DNA of 64,000 bases from Paludibacter sp. (GCA_027450045.1 DAIDKM010000001.1:143960-207959); one strand, 5' to 3'. Numbered from the stretch's first letter, positions 26,098 to 35,437 are shown. A program made the numbers and translations. The notes: a model not told the origin generated them from the letters alone.

Positions 26098-26514
26098 TTA
26101 TTCAACCTTCACTTCAAGAGGTTGAAACAAATAGTTTTCTAACGTAGAACGAATTTCTGCAGGAATGGGGATGGCTTTTTGTTCCTTGAAATCAAAATGA
26201 ACCAACACGGTTTTCCCTTTGGTACAACGTTGTTCGTTTTGCCAGGCTTCTTGATAGACTTCGAGCGAAGAATTGCCGATGCGTGATATATACGTGCGGA
26301 TTTCAACATCCTGATTGAAATATAGTTGCTTCAAAAAATCGACCTCAAAACGAGCCAGAATCAAATTCCAGTTAGAAAAATTAAATTCGGGATTAAAACA
26401 ACGATAAATAAGATTACGGGCTTGCTCAAACCACCCTGGCATAACAGTATTGTTTACATGACCAAGACCATCAATATCGCCAAACTTTGGTGTAATCAAC
26501 ATAGAAAAATACAT
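26098..26514 (-). CDS. Acyl-CoA thioesterase (4-hydroxybenzoyl-CoA thioesterase family, hotdog fold)
   Basis: The 138-residue protein has the hotdog signature FGDIDGLGHVNNTVMPGWFE (from about residue 11) with the catalytic Asp and the His-Val-Asn of the 4HBT family. Such enzymes hydrolyse acyl-CoA thioesters, often as housecleaning. The open frame extends up to 26649, but a -7 element lies at 26615-26622 and the extra N-terminus has no family resemblance, so I chose the ATG at 26514 (MYFSMLITPKFGD). ispG ends 187 bases upstream. Confidence 0.85.
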   Translation of the reverse strand: MYFSMLITPKFGDIDGLGHVNNTVMPGWFEQARNLIYRCFNPEFNFSNWNLILARFEVDFLKQLYFNQDVEIRTYISRIGNSSLEVYQEAWQNEQRCTKGKTVLVHFDFKEQKAIPIPAEIRSTLENYLFQPLEVKVE

Positions 26515-26614
26515 ACCTTCATTGAATTTTACGAATGCAACACATTGGATACGATGTGCATACAAGTTTTTGGTTGAAATGGAACATGATGAAAAAACAT
26601 CATCCTTTCCATTG

Positions 26615-26622
26615 CAAAGGTA
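26615..26622 (-). promoter_or_regulatory. -7 element (TACCTTTG) for the thioesterase gene
   Basis: An exact minus-strand match located inside the longer open frame, which rules out the upstream start at 26649 if this promoter is used. The leader would be about 95 bases. Confidence 0.5.
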
Positions 26623-26700
26623 CGGTAAAACCATTAAACATAAAAGCAAAAAGAAAGCTTCTGAAATGAATCATTATCATAAAGATAGTAATTCAAAGCA

Positions 26701-28809
26701 TTAACGATCACGAAAAAAGGCATCAACAGCCATCATGATCCACATATCTAAAGTGGATTTTTGTTTGCATGAAAGCGAAGAACGCAAGTTATCATGAATT
26801 TCAAATGAGCCCTGAAGATCATCGAATTGCAATATTCCCTGTTCGAAAACACGTTCATGGTGTTTCCCTTCATTTGTCATAGCAACAAAAGTCAATGGGG
26901 AGAGAGATTGTTGTTTCTTCTCCACCAGAAACCATTGATAATGTTGAGCTGGATCAGCCGATTCTACCAAATCCAATCGTTTTACTTCAAAAATTGCAAT
27001 AGAATCGTTTTCCAAAAAGAAAAGTATTTCATAACGACTGTTTTTCAACACGTTGTATTTTTCAATCAATGCAAGTAATTTATCGACAGCCTCCTCTTCA
27101 GGAATGTTCTTTTCGACACATTGGTGATGATGATAAAGACTTACACGACCTTTGCCTGCACCCACATAGCCAAAATCAGCATCCGCCATTTCACCCGGAC
27201 CATTGACAATGCACCCCATCACACCAATTTTCAAACCTACTAAATGTCCTGTTGCCGCCTTAATTCGAGCTAATGTAGTTTGCAAATCAAACAACGTACG
27301 GCCGCAGCCAGGGCAAGAAATATAATCTGTTTTGGAAACACGTACCCGCGATGCCTGCAAAATGGCAAAAGCTGTATCAATCACTTGAGAAGGCAATAAA
27401 AGCTCATTCTCTAAAAAAAGACCATCGCCGAACCCATCTAAAAACAATACCCCAAAATCAGCAGCGGCTTGAACCTGAAAAGTTTCAAGATCGCGTTCGT
27501 TGTAAACACCATGGAGAAATACCGGAACAGAACAATTATGAATTATCAAGGCATGAAAGAAAGCACGCATTTCCGCGGTAGCATTCGGATGATCGGAAGA
27601 GAGCAAGACAACAACATTTTCTATTTTTTTAAGTTGATCGATAAGTGTTTCGTTTAAATCTCCATATTGCAACTTTAAAAACTTCACCCCTTTTTGTGTG
27701 GTGTTTAATTCCGACAACTGCTCAACTGTAAAAAAAAGCAACTCATTCGTAACCAAATCAGGTTGTAAAGTTCCTAACCCCTTTTCGGACGCCATCACCA
27801 AGGGAGCATGAGCGCTTCCGATGTTATTTATAGTTGATGTTTCGCGACGATAATACACATAAGGATTAAACGAGGTGGCCACATTTGCTTTTATTGAAGT
27901 ATGACCGACACGTTTCATTATATGATCAATCAGTTTTCGTGCTACAGGTATCTCTTTTTCGGGATCTTCACTTAACGACACTCGGATGGTATCGCCGATG
28001 CCATCGACCAACAAAGCTCCAATGCCGACAGCCGACTTAATACGTCCATCTTCGCCGTCACCCGCTTCTGTAACGCCTAAATGAATAGGATAATTCATGC
28101 CTTCATCATGCATCGTACTAACCAACAATCGAACGGTTTGCACCATCATCAGCGTGTTTGAAGCCTTAATGGAGATTACAATTTCATGAAAATCGTCTTC
28201 TTCACAAATACGCAAAAATTCCATACACGATTCTACCATTCCTGCAGGTGAATTGCCATAACGACTCATGATACGATCGGACAATGAACCATGATTAACC
28301 CCTATTCGCAAAGCCGTCTGGTGTTCTTTGCAAATAGAAAGCAAAGGCAGTAAACGGTTGCGTATTTTCTGAATTTCTTGTTGATATTCTTCTTCTGTGT
28401 ACTCTAATTGACGAAACGTACGTGCAGCATCCACAAAGTTTCCCGGGTTGATACGCACTTTTTCCACGTACTGAGCAGCAACTTCCGCCGCATTGGGATT
28501 AAAATGAATATCTGCCGAAAGAGGTTGTCGATATCCTTTCTCAAGCAATCCTTTTCGGATAAATTGCAGATTTTCGGCTTCCCGAACACCCTGAGCTGTG
28601 AGTCTTACCAATTCGCCGCCAGCATCAATGATACGCTCGGATTGAGCGATGGAAGCTTCTGTATCCAAGGTTGAAGTATTGGTCATTGACTGCACACAAA
28701 TGGGTTGATTATTACCCAAACGTAATGTCCCGATGGTCACTTCCTGCGTTACCAAACGCTGATAATTAAATAGATCGAGACAATATAGAGATTGAACTTC
28801 TTTATTCAT
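26701..28809 (-). CDS. ispG: 4-hydroxy-3-methylbut-2-enyl diphosphate synthase with C-terminal extension
   Basis: IspG (GcpE) makes HMBPP in the MEP isoprenoid pathway. The N-terminal TIM barrel begins with VQSMTNTSTLDTEA and VRLTAQGVREAENL; the long middle insertion is that of the three-domain form of plants, Chlamydia and Bacteroidota. The iron-sulfur domain carries Cys499 and Cys502 (SCPGCGRTLFD), Cys533 and Glu540 (GCIVNGPGEM). The canonical part ends near residue 586 (EEAVDKLLALIEKYN). A further 116 residues follow in the same frame, without recognisable domain: YEILFFLENDSIAIFEVKRL, then an end in MAVDAFFRDR. This tail is not expected and is treated as a finding. Confidence 0.95.
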   Translation of the reverse strand: MNKEVQSLYCLDLFNYQRLVTQEVTIGTLRLGNNQPICVQSMTNTSTLDTEASIAQSERIIDAGGELVRLTAQGVREAENLQFIRKGLLEKGYRQPLSADIHFNPNAAEVAAQYVEKVRINPGNFVDAARTFRQLEYTEEEYQQEIQKIRNRLLPLLSICKEHQTALRIGVNHGSLSDRIMSRYGNSPAGMVESCMEFLRICEEDDFHEIVISIKASNTLMMVQTVRLLVSTMHDEGMNYPIHLGVTEAGDGEDGRIKSAVGIGALLVDGIGDTIRVSLSEDPEKEIPVARKLIDHIMKRVGHTSIKANVATSFNPYVYYRRETSTINNIGSAHAPLVMASEKGLGTLQPDLVTNELLFFTVEQLSELNTTQKGVKFLKLQYGDLNETLIDQLKKIENVVVLLSSDHPNATAEMRAFFHALIIHNCSVPVFLHGVYNERDLETFQVQAAADFGVLFLDGFGDGLFLENELLLPSQVIDTAFAILQASRVRVSKTDYISCPGCGRTLFDLQTTLARIKAATGHLVGLKIGVMGCIVNGPGEMADADFGYVGAGKGRVSLYHHHQCVEKNIPEEEAVDKLLALIEKYNVLKNSRYEILFFLENDSIAIFEVKRLDLVESADPAQHYQWFLVEKKQQSLSPLTFVAMTNEGKHHERVFEQGILQFDDLQGSFEIHDNLRSSLSCKQKSTLDMWIMMAVDAFFRDR

Positions 28810-28884
28810 ACGTAAATAATTTGTTGTTAAAGGTCGTATGGAATCCGCATGTCAATTATTCTCTTAATCTCAGATATAAGTAAT

Positions 28885-29577
28885 TTACATGCTCGTTTCA
28901 TTTGACGGTTTCTTTAAGTTGTTTGTTTCATTTTCAGTAAAATAGCGACACCATGAGCGAATGCCACACTCCTCGCATTTCGGTTTGCGAGCCACACAAA
29001 CATAACGACCATGCAAAATGAGCCAATGATGTGCTTTAGGAATCAATTGCTGAGGAAAAAGTCCGGTTAAAATCTTTTCTGTTTCAAGAGGTGATTTGGA
29101 GTTTTCTGTTAAACCCAATCGTTCCGCTACGCGAAAAACATGTGTATCGACAGCCATTACAGGCTGATTGAATATAATAGATGCAACCACGTTGGCTGTC
29201 TTTCTGCCAACACCAGGCAACTGTTGCAACTGCTCAGGATCAGAAGGCAATTGACTATTAAAATCACGTACCAACTGATGTGCCATCTCCACCAAATGTT
29301 TCGCTTTACTGTTGGGATACGAAATGCTGCGGATCTTTGCGAAAACATCTTCCTGGGTAGCTTCAGCTAATTTTTCAACGGTAGGGTATTCTTCAAAAAA
29401 TGGCTTGGTGACAATGTTTACCCGTTTATCAGTACATTGAGCCGAAAGAATTACCGCCACCAGCAGTTCGTATGGTGAACGATAGTGAAGCTCGCTTTTA
29501 GGATCGGGCACATTGGCTTGAAACCAATCTATCAAGTGATTGCAACGTTCTTGTGAAGTCATTTCTTCAATATTCAT
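28885..29577 (-). CDS. nth: Endonuclease III
   Basis: Nth removes oxidised pyrimidines and cuts at the abasic site (base excision repair). The helix-hairpin-helix LPGVGRKTA holds the catalytic Lys126, AVDTHV the catalytic Asp144 (numbered from the chosen start), and the C-terminal cluster motif Cys-x6-Cys-x2-Cys-x5-Cys is intact (CVARKPKCEECGIRSWC). The frame extends to a TTG at 29589, but the ATG at 29577 is the better start. The acetyltransferase gene is 33 bases upstream on the same strand. Confidence 0.96.
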   Translation of the reverse strand: MNIEEMTSQERCNHLIDWFQANVPDPKSELHYRSPYELLVAVILSAQCTDKRVNIVTKPFFEEYPTVEKLAEATQEDVFAKIRSISYPNSKAKHLVEMAHQLVRDFNSQLPSDPEQLQQLPGVGRKTANVVASIIFNQPVMAVDTHVFRVAERLGLTENSKSPLETEKILTGLFPQQLIPKAHHWLILHGRYVCVARKPKCEECGIRSWCRYFTENETNNLKKPSNETSM

Positions 29578-29610
29578 ATCATGCACCAAAAAAGTTCATA
29601 GCCATTATTT

Positions 29611-30147
29611 TCATTTATGTACTTGATATACAATTTGATACAACAAATCAACCACTTGATCAAATTGATCGGGCAATAATTGGTTCCCATATTCCATCAA
29701 TTTCAACGCTACCGGTTTTTTACAGGTATCATAAGCCGGTTGGCAATAGGTATTGGGGCAGAGCACAAAATTTTCATTTTCATAAAATTGGATACGACGT
29801 TGAGTAATAGTCGAAACCGGCGGTTCTACTTCTAAGATTACCGGAGGAATCACTTGGCGTACGTAGTCATGCAAAACGCGTTTCCCAAAACCCTTACCTC
29901 GCAATGCGGGCACAATAGCAAAATGTTCAATATACCGAAACAACGACAAATTCCACGTATTGAACACACCAATCGGATGATCATCCAACACAATTACATG
30001 ACAACCCATTTCAGAATGATTCAACAGAGCAGCTAATGATTCTGAAGAGCGACGCTCGTCAATTGGGAAAGCCTCTTCTATACAAGCCGTCACAAAGAGC
30101 CATGCCGGATCGGAGAGAGAACGGATTGGATTTAATTTCAGATTCAT
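29611..30147 (-). CDS. GNAT family N-acetyltransferase
   Basis: The 178-residue protein has the GNAT acetyl-CoA motif ALRGKGFGKRVL (residues 84-95) preceded by the beta-strand IEHFAIVP, and a YENENF segment near 127. The acceptor substrate is unknown. It lies 33 bases upstream of nth and 20 bases downstream of the nitroreductase on the same strand, so the three may form one transcript. Confidence 0.87.
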   Translation of the reverse strand: MNLKLNPIRSLSDPAWLFVTACIEEAFPIDERRSSESLAALLNHSEMGCHVIVLDDHPIGVFNTWNLSLFRYIEHFAIVPALRGKGFGKRVLHDYVRQVIPPVILEVEPPVSTITQRRIQFYENENFVLCPNTYCQPAYDTCKKPVALKLMEYGNQLLPDQFDQVVDLLYQIVYQVHK

Positions 30148-30167
30148 AAACAGCTCAATGATAATGG

Positions 30168-30695
30168 TTAAAATCCATTATAATGAATCTTGGCTTGAAG
30201 CGTTTCATCAATACGACGCGGAGGAAGTTCTTGTGCTTTATACCCAATGGCTACCATATTTAAAATGCGGAGTGTATCGGGAACTTGCAGCACCTGACGA
30301 ATATACTCTTCAGCAGAAAGCATCTCGTTATGCGGACGGCGTGCTACTTGAATCCAACAACTGCTTAACCCTAACGCTTCCGCTTGTAACTGTAAAAAAG
30401 CCGAAGCAATGGCGCCATTTTCGACCCACGCATCATTTTTTTCAGGATCTACTATCACCACGATTGCCAAAGGAGCATGCGCAACAAAACTACTGCTTTG
30501 ATCGCGACATTGAGATACTTTCTGTAACAAATCAGGTTGATCGATCACGATAAATTCCCAAGATCGGGTGTTTTTAGACGAAGGAGACAATAAAGCCGCC
30601 CGTAAAAGCAATTCTACCTTTTCAGGTTCAACCGGCTTAGCTTCAAAACGACGAATACTCCTTCGATGTTCAATAAGTTCCAATAAACTGTTCAT
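30168..30695 (-). CDS. Nitroreductase family flavoprotein
   Basis: The 175-residue protein starts with LLELIEHRRSIRRFEAKPVE, the FMN-binding signature of the family, followed by ALLSPSSKNTRSWEFIVI and the SCWIQVARRPH block. Members reduce nitro groups, quinones or flavins with NAD(P)H; this small type is often of unknown substrate. The frame extends to 30770, but a -7 element lies at 30768-30775 and the family N-terminus begins at the ATG at 30695, which I chose. It is divergent from the FemAB-like gene, whose start is 128 bases away. Confidence 0.9.
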   Translation of the reverse strand: MNSLLELIEHRRSIRRFEAKPVEPEKVELLLRAALLSPSSKNTRSWEFIVIDQPDLLQKVSQCRDQSSSFVAHAPLAIVVIVDPEKNDAWVENGAIASAFLQLQAEALGLSSCWIQVARRPHNEMLSAEEYIRQVLQVPDTLRILNMVAIGYKAQELPPRRIDETLQAKIHYNGF

Positions 30696-30767
30696 ACAAT
30701 TACATGTAACGTTTTTACCATCAAAAAAACAGGATGATAAAACAAAAAAATGAGTGAAAAACTTCAA

Positions 30768-30775
30768 CAAATATA
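30768..30775 (-). promoter_or_regulatory. -7 element (TATATTTG) for the nitroreductase gene
   Basis: Exact minus-strand match; it gives a leader of about 67 bases to the ATG at 30695. It is back to back with the plus-strand element at 30808-30815. Confidence 0.6.
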
Positions 30776-30807
30776 CGGCAAAATAGCTGTATATCGTACT
30801 GAAAGGT

Positions 30808-30815
30808 TATATTTG
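30808..30815 (+). promoter_or_regulatory. -7 element (TATATTTG) 7 bases before a start codon
   Basis: Exact match to TAnnTTTG. Transcription would begin about 2 bases before the ATG at 30823, so the messenger would be leaderless or nearly so. Confidence 0.6.
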
Positions 30816-30822
30816 CATCATC

Positions 30823-31860
30823 ATGTCAATCCGGATTACCATTCATTCAACGCCTGAAACATTACCAGAGATGGCTTCCTGCACTTTTTTCAATTCAAAG
30901 GTGTTGTTTGAAAATTATGCCTCAGTTGAGGGTTATGAGCCATTTTTCCTCATAGGTTATGATAATGATACAATCGTAGCCTATTGGCTTTTAGTCATCA
31001 TCCGGCAATCGAAAAGCATTCCTTCCACGCTTTCGTCACGATGCGTTGCCTATGGCTATCCTGAAATTGCATCGGACACAGATCAAATCGATGTGATAGA
31101 TACTATGTTAACAACGCTTACGGATTTTTTGCATCATAAAGTGCTCTATGTCGAAGTCCGGCAGGTAAGTTATCACGCGTTGTTTACTCCGCATTTCATT
31201 CAACATCATTTCAAATCCATAGCATGGCTCAATGTTGTCAATCAGTTACCAAAAACCATTGAAGAAGCCTATAAAAAATTGAAAGCTGGAAAACGCCGAC
31301 AAATCAAAAATAACGAACGGTTGGGATTGCAGGTTCGTCCGGCTGCGTCACATGAAGACGTGGTAGCTTTTGTACAAATACTTCAACAACTTTATGCCCA
31401 TTTGGCAAAACCATTGCCTCCACTTCGTTTTTTCACACAATTCTATGAAACAGCATGTCAGCAAGGTAATGGCGTTATTTTGGTTGCAACTTACCAAAAT
31501 AAAATTCTTGGAGGAATACTTTGTCCAACAGAGGCATCCACGCTTTACGAATGGTATATAGGTAACGATAACAAACCATATCGTAGCATCACGCCGAGTG
31601 TTTCCCTCACGTGGGGAGCAATGTGTTATGCTATTGAGAACGGATTTCGCGTAATGGATTTTATGGGAGCTGGAAAGGCAAACAAACCTTATGGTGTGCG
31701 TAGTTTCAAACTCAGTTTTGGCGGTGAGTTAATTCCAGTACTACGCTACCGATACATAACGACTCCTTTCGCCTATTTTATGATTCATACCGTCTTATCT
31801 CCATTTCGGAATGGGCTGATTAAACAAAAAAACAAACGACAAGTTATGAACACCTATTGA
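30823..31860 (+). CDS. FemAB/GNAT-like acyltransferase-fold protein
   Basis: The 345-residue protein resembles the FemAB/BioF2-like (Acetyltransf_6) superfamily. A basic helix KAGKRRQIKNNERLGL (about 155-170) precedes the C-terminal GNAT-like half, with GVILVATYQNKILGGILC near 220-237, YEWYIGNDNKPYRSITPS near 243-260 and VMDFMGAGKANKPYGVRSFK near 278-297. FemAB proteins transfer amino acids from aminoacyl-tRNA to peptidoglycan precursors, but single GNAT-like relatives have many other roles, so the substrate is open. It may act near the cell envelope; its downstream neighbour is a membrane-anchored SPOR protein. Confidence 0.75.
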   Translation: MSIRITIHSTPETLPEMASCTFFNSKVLFENYASVEGYEPFFLIGYDNDTIVAYWLLVIIRQSKSIPSTLSSRCVAYGYPEIASDTDQIDVIDTMLTTLTDFLHHKVLYVEVRQVSYHALFTPHFIQHHFKSIAWLNVVNQLPKTIEEAYKKLKAGKRRQIKNNERLGLQVRPAASHEDVVAFVQILQQLYAHLAKPLPPLRFFTQFYETACQQGNGVILVATYQNKILGGILCPTEASTLYEWYIGNDNKPYRSITPSVSLTWGAMCYAIENGFRVMDFMGAGKANKPYGVRSFKLSFGGELIPVLRYRYITTPFAYFMIHTVLSPFRNGLIKQKNKRQVMNTY

Positions 31861-31891
31861 AAAAATGTGAACAACTTTTCTTGACAATCCC

Positions 31892-31921
31892 GTTGTATAT
31901 CATTTTTAATCCCTATTTTTG
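31892..31921 (+). promoter_or_regulatory. Promoter (GTTG-N18-TATTTTTG) overlapping the SPOR gene start
   Basis: The -7 TATTTTTG (31914-31921) is exact; a GTTG at 31892-31895 lies 18 bases upstream. The predicted transcription start falls on the GTG at 31926. Confidence 0.6.
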
Positions 31922-31925
31922 TGTC

Positions 31926-32888
31926 GTGGAAACTATTATCGCACATATTGAATCCTTATTAACGGAGCACGATTGCGTAATTGTGCCCGGCTTAGGCGCA
32001 TTTATTCTGAATGATGTTTCTGCCGCGTGGGAAGAAAACAATCAGAAACTATCAGCTCCTCATCGCGTTGTCTATTTCAATCAGACGCTTCGACATGATG
32101 ACGGTCTTTTGACAGAGACATTACGGATTGCAAAACAAATAACGTACCGAAAAGCAAATCGGCTTATTGCGAACGCAGTCACAATCTGGCAACAGCAGCT
32201 TGAAGAATTGCAACAAATTACAATTGGTAGATTGGGGACGTTAACCTTAAACGAAAAACATCAGATCGAATTTTTACCAGCTCGTTCATTCGATTTTTTG
32301 CCTGATAACATTGGTATTTATTCAGTCCGCGTGCCTTCATATCGAAGCCAGTCGAAAGACGGAAGACAATTAGTTCTTCACTTGCCTCATATTAGCAAGC
32401 TAATGGCTGCGGCTGCAGCTATTTTGATATTGTTTCTTTTTGTACCCACAGGACAATTTCATTCGGATGACAATTATGCGAAAATGAACCCGTTGGACTA
32501 TTTCACCAATCAATTTTCACATAGGCAGAGTCAAGCAAATAGCGAAAACCCATCCTCAACCGTTGCACCCAATCTTTCCGTAACATCCAAAGAAACTCAA
32601 CCCGAACCAGTTGCCCATAATGAACAAGCCGCCAAAAGCATTGAAAAAAATTGGTATTTGGTAGTTGCCACGTTTCAAACAGAGCTTCAGGCTAAGAAGT
32701 CGGCTAATATGCTGCAACAACAAGAAGCAATGCCTTTGTCTGTGATCAAACAACACAACCTGTTTCGGATTGTAGCTCAATCTTTTTCAACAAAAGAAGT
32801 GGCGTTGGCAGCCTTAAAAAACTTGCGTAAACATCCCTCGTTTGAAACTGCCTGGGTTGTATATGATCATACAACTCAAATAAAATAA
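31926..32888 (+). CDS. HU/CCDC81-like and SPOR domain membrane protein
   Basis: The 320-residue protein has an N-terminal CCDC81-like HU domain (about residues 1-130, with LLTEHDCVIVPGLGAFILND at 9-28 and a second part near FLPARSFDFLP), one transmembrane segment (about 157-175, LMAAAAAILILFLFVP), a Ser/Gln/Glu-rich linker, and a C-terminal SPOR domain (about 240-318) starting NWYLVVATFQT. SPOR domains bind denuded peptidoglycan at the division site, so the protein should span the inner membrane with SPOR outside. The frame opens at 31857, but a promoter lies at 31892-31921 and the domain begins at the GTG at 31926. It converges with mutS2 at a gap of 10 bases. Confidence 0.85.
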   Translation: METIIAHIESLLTEHDCVIVPGLGAFILNDVSAAWEENNQKLSAPHRVVYFNQTLRHDDGLLTETLRIAKQITYRKANRLIANAVTIWQQQLEELQQITIGRLGTLTLNEKHQIEFLPARSFDFLPDNIGIYSVRVPSYRSQSKDGRQLVLHLPHISKLMAAAAAILILFLFVPTGQFHSDDNYAKMNPLDYFTNQFSHRQSQANSENPSSTVAPNLSVTSKETQPEPVAHNEQAAKSIEKNWYLVVATFQTELQAKKSANMLQQQEAMPLSVIKQHNLFRIVAQSFSTKEVALAALKNLRKHPSFETAWVVYDHTTQIK

Positions 32889-32898
32889 GCTGTCCGGG

Positions 32899-35340
32899 TT
32901 ACATTTCAACTACGGTAATACCGGCTCCACCAAATTGCACATGTTCATCTGCATAGTGATTGACACCGGGAACCGTTGCCAAATATTGACGAATGAGCTG
33001 ACGAAGAATCCCGTTTCCCGTACCATGCAGAATTCGAACACGTTCCACACCAACCATTAATGCATCGTCTAAAAAATATTGCACAGCAAGCAATGCTTCT
33101 TCACCACGCATTCCACGCACATCAATATCGGGACGAAAACTCAGTTTGCGTTGACGCATGGCCTCATCGGCAGTGGTGCCAGATGTCGATGATTTTTTCG
33201 CCCATTCTTTTATCTGGTTCTTGCTGACCCGTTCCAGCCTTTCCTTTTTCACAGTCGATTTTAAGTTGCCAAAAGCTACGGTGATATTATCTCCCTGCAC
33301 TTCGAGCACTTCACCTGTTGAAGCATGACCAACTAAGCGCACCATATCTCCAGTTTGAATCGGAAGATCTTTCGGAACAATTGTTTTTTTGTGCGTCGCA
33401 TGTTGACGGATAGAACGCGTATCTTTTGTAGTTGCAGGTTCCTCCTTGGTTTGAGTAGTAACTTTTTGCCGAAATGTTTCCAATTCTTTACGCACCTCGC
33501 GGGTAGTTTCTCGTTCTGCAGACGATTCTTTAATGCGTCGAATGGTATTTTCGATGATAGCATTGGTTTCGTTCAACAACTGAGTTGCTTCTTGTTTTGC
33601 GTTTGCAATAAACTCTTTACGTTGTGATTTCAGTTGATCTTGTTCCGTTTCATGGCGTGCAATCAGTTCGTCAAGACGTTTTTCCTGTTGGTGAATCTTC
33701 TGACGTTTCGTTTCCCAATACCTTTTATCCCGCAAAATGGCTTGCACATAGGTTTCCAAATCGACATGAGCATTGCCCGCCTTATCGGCTGCTTCTTGAA
33801 TCACCTCTTCGGAAAGGCCTATTTTTCGGGCAATTTCAATAGCAAAAGAGCTTCCAGGGAATCCAGTTTGTAATTGATATAGCGGCTGTAAATGTTGACG
33901 GTCGAAAAGCATGGCCCCATTCAACACGCCTTCCGTCGTATCGGCAAACTGTTTGAGGTTAGTATAATGCGTCGTGACAATGCCAAAAACACCATTGTTG
34001 ACAAGCCGGTGAAGCACTGCCTCGGCAATGGCACCACCTAATTGCGGCTCGGTGCCCGCTCCCATCTCATCAATCAACACCAACGTTTGTGCATCGCCTT
34101 TACGCAAAAAATAGTTCATGTGTTTCAGGTGCGAACTATAGGTGGACAAATCATCTTCAATGGATTGTTCGTCGCCAATATCGAGAAACAGATGGTTGAA
34201 TATGCCGAAACGACTTGACTCGTGTACCGGCACCGGCAACCCGCATTGTACCATATATTGCAATAGACCGACCGTTTTCAGGCAAACGGACTTGCCACCT
34301 GCATTAGGACCTGATATCACCAAAATTCGTTGCTTATCGTCTAACTGAATATCTAAAGGAACAATCTCCCGATGTTGCTTCTTCAATGTATCCGCTAAGA
34401 TTGGATGCACTGCTCGATGCCAATCGACAAGACAAACCGGATCGACGCGAGGAACAATGGCATTTTGATTCATGGCAAGCAATGCTTTGGCACGAATCGC
34501 ATCGAACAAACCCAATACCTGATAAGCCATTTGCAAATCAATCAGTTGTGGACGGATAAAATTGGCAAAGGCAGTAAGAATGCGAATTTTTTCGCGTCGC
34601 TCTTCCGATTGCAGTTCGCGTATCCGGTTGTTAGCCTCAACCACTTCGGCAGGCTCTATGAAGATGGTTTTTCCTGTAGCCGATTCATCGTGTACTATAC
34701 CGCGTACTTTGCGTTTGTAAGCGGGAGAAACTGGAATCACCAAGCGACCGTCACGCATAGTAGGTGAAGCTTCCTTGTCCACAAATCCTTCCTCTTGAGC
34801 TTGGCGTAAAATGGTTGCCAACTTGCGTGAAATGCCATTTTGTACCTGAAAAAGATCGTGTCTGATTCGGGCTAATTCAGGCGATGCATTATCTTTTAAA
34901 ACACCATTTACGGTTAGTAATTGGTCCAATTGTTTTAATATGTTGGGAAATACGCCGACGCCTTCCACACGAATTGTCAGCCCGGGATACCGGTTCTCTT
35001 GGCGTCGTGTAAAAAAGTGCACCAACGCGTGAATTGTTTGCAAGGAACGTTGCAAATCGAACAGCTCATTCTCTGTCGGGAAGGTGCCTTCCACCCGTAA
35101 CCTACTCAACCATTCGCGAACATCCATGTAGAAATTTATCGGCCATTTGTCGGCCTCTTCCGAAAGAATCACCATCATTTCAGCCGTTTCACTCAAACGT
35201 GACATCATCGTGCTGTAATCAGTCAGAAACGCGATTTGATCGACTTCTTCCCGTCCAAGCGCACTGAGACATCGCTCACGTAATTGTTCCCGAAGGGTCA
35301 AAAAACCAATTTTTTGTTCAAACAAAGCTGGATATACCAT
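32899..35340 (-). CDS. mutS2: MutS2 family endonuclease/ATPase
   Basis: The 813-residue protein has the MutS core and clamp without the mismatch-recognition domain, the Walker A GPNAGGKS (about residues 342-350), the Walker B LVLIDEMGAGTEPQ, a long coiled coil rich in Glu, Lys and Arg (about 510-630), and a C-terminal Smr nuclease domain (last 85 residues, DIDVRGMRGEEA and LHGTGNGILRQ). MutS2 suppresses homologous recombination and in some bacteria rescues collided ribosomes. It has its own promoter and converges with the SPOR gene. Confidence 0.96.
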   Translation of the reverse strand: MVYPALFEQKIGFLTLREQLRERCLSALGREEVDQIAFLTDYSTMMSRLSETAEMMVILSEEADKWPINFYMDVREWLSRLRVEGTFPTENELFDLQRSLQTIHALVHFFTRRQENRYPGLTIRVEGVGVFPNILKQLDQLLTVNGVLKDNASPELARIRHDLFQVQNGISRKLATILRQAQEEGFVDKEASPTMRDGRLVIPVSPAYKRKVRGIVHDESATGKTIFIEPAEVVEANNRIRELQSEERREKIRILTAFANFIRPQLIDLQMAYQVLGLFDAIRAKALLAMNQNAIVPRVDPVCLVDWHRAVHPILADTLKKQHREIVPLDIQLDDKQRILVISGPNAGGKSVCLKTVGLLQYMVQCGLPVPVHESSRFGIFNHLFLDIGDEQSIEDDLSTYSSHLKHMNYFLRKGDAQTLVLIDEMGAGTEPQLGGAIAEAVLHRLVNNGVFGIVTTHYTNLKQFADTTEGVLNGAMLFDRQHLQPLYQLQTGFPGSSFAIEIARKIGLSEEVIQEAADKAGNAHVDLETYVQAILRDKRYWETKRQKIHQQEKRLDELIARHETEQDQLKSQRKEFIANAKQEATQLLNETNAIIENTIRRIKESSAERETTREVRKELETFRQKVTTQTKEEPATTKDTRSIRQHATHKKTIVPKDLPIQTGDMVRLVGHASTGEVLEVQGDNITVAFGNLKSTVKKERLERVSKNQIKEWAKKSSTSGTTADEAMRQRKLSFRPDIDVRGMRGEEALLAVQYFLDDALMVGVERVRILHGTGNGILRQLIRQYLATVPGVNHYADEHVQFGGAGITVVEM

Positions 35341-35379
35341 TATTTATGTCGGTGATTGAGATCGTCATTTTTGTTTATG

Positions 35380-35387
35380 CAAAAATA
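35380..35387 (-). promoter_or_regulatory. -7 element (TATTTTTG) for mutS2
   Basis: Exact minus-strand match 40 bases before the mutS2 start. No clear -33 TTTG. Confidence 0.5.
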
Positions 35388-35437
35388 ACGAATCTATTTG
35401 GAAGTAGCAGCGCAGGATATTTTGCATCTTTGACTGA

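Noticed and set aside
30158..30553. 131-codon open frame on the plus strand
   Set aside because: Antisense to the nitroreductase gene; no protein-like features.
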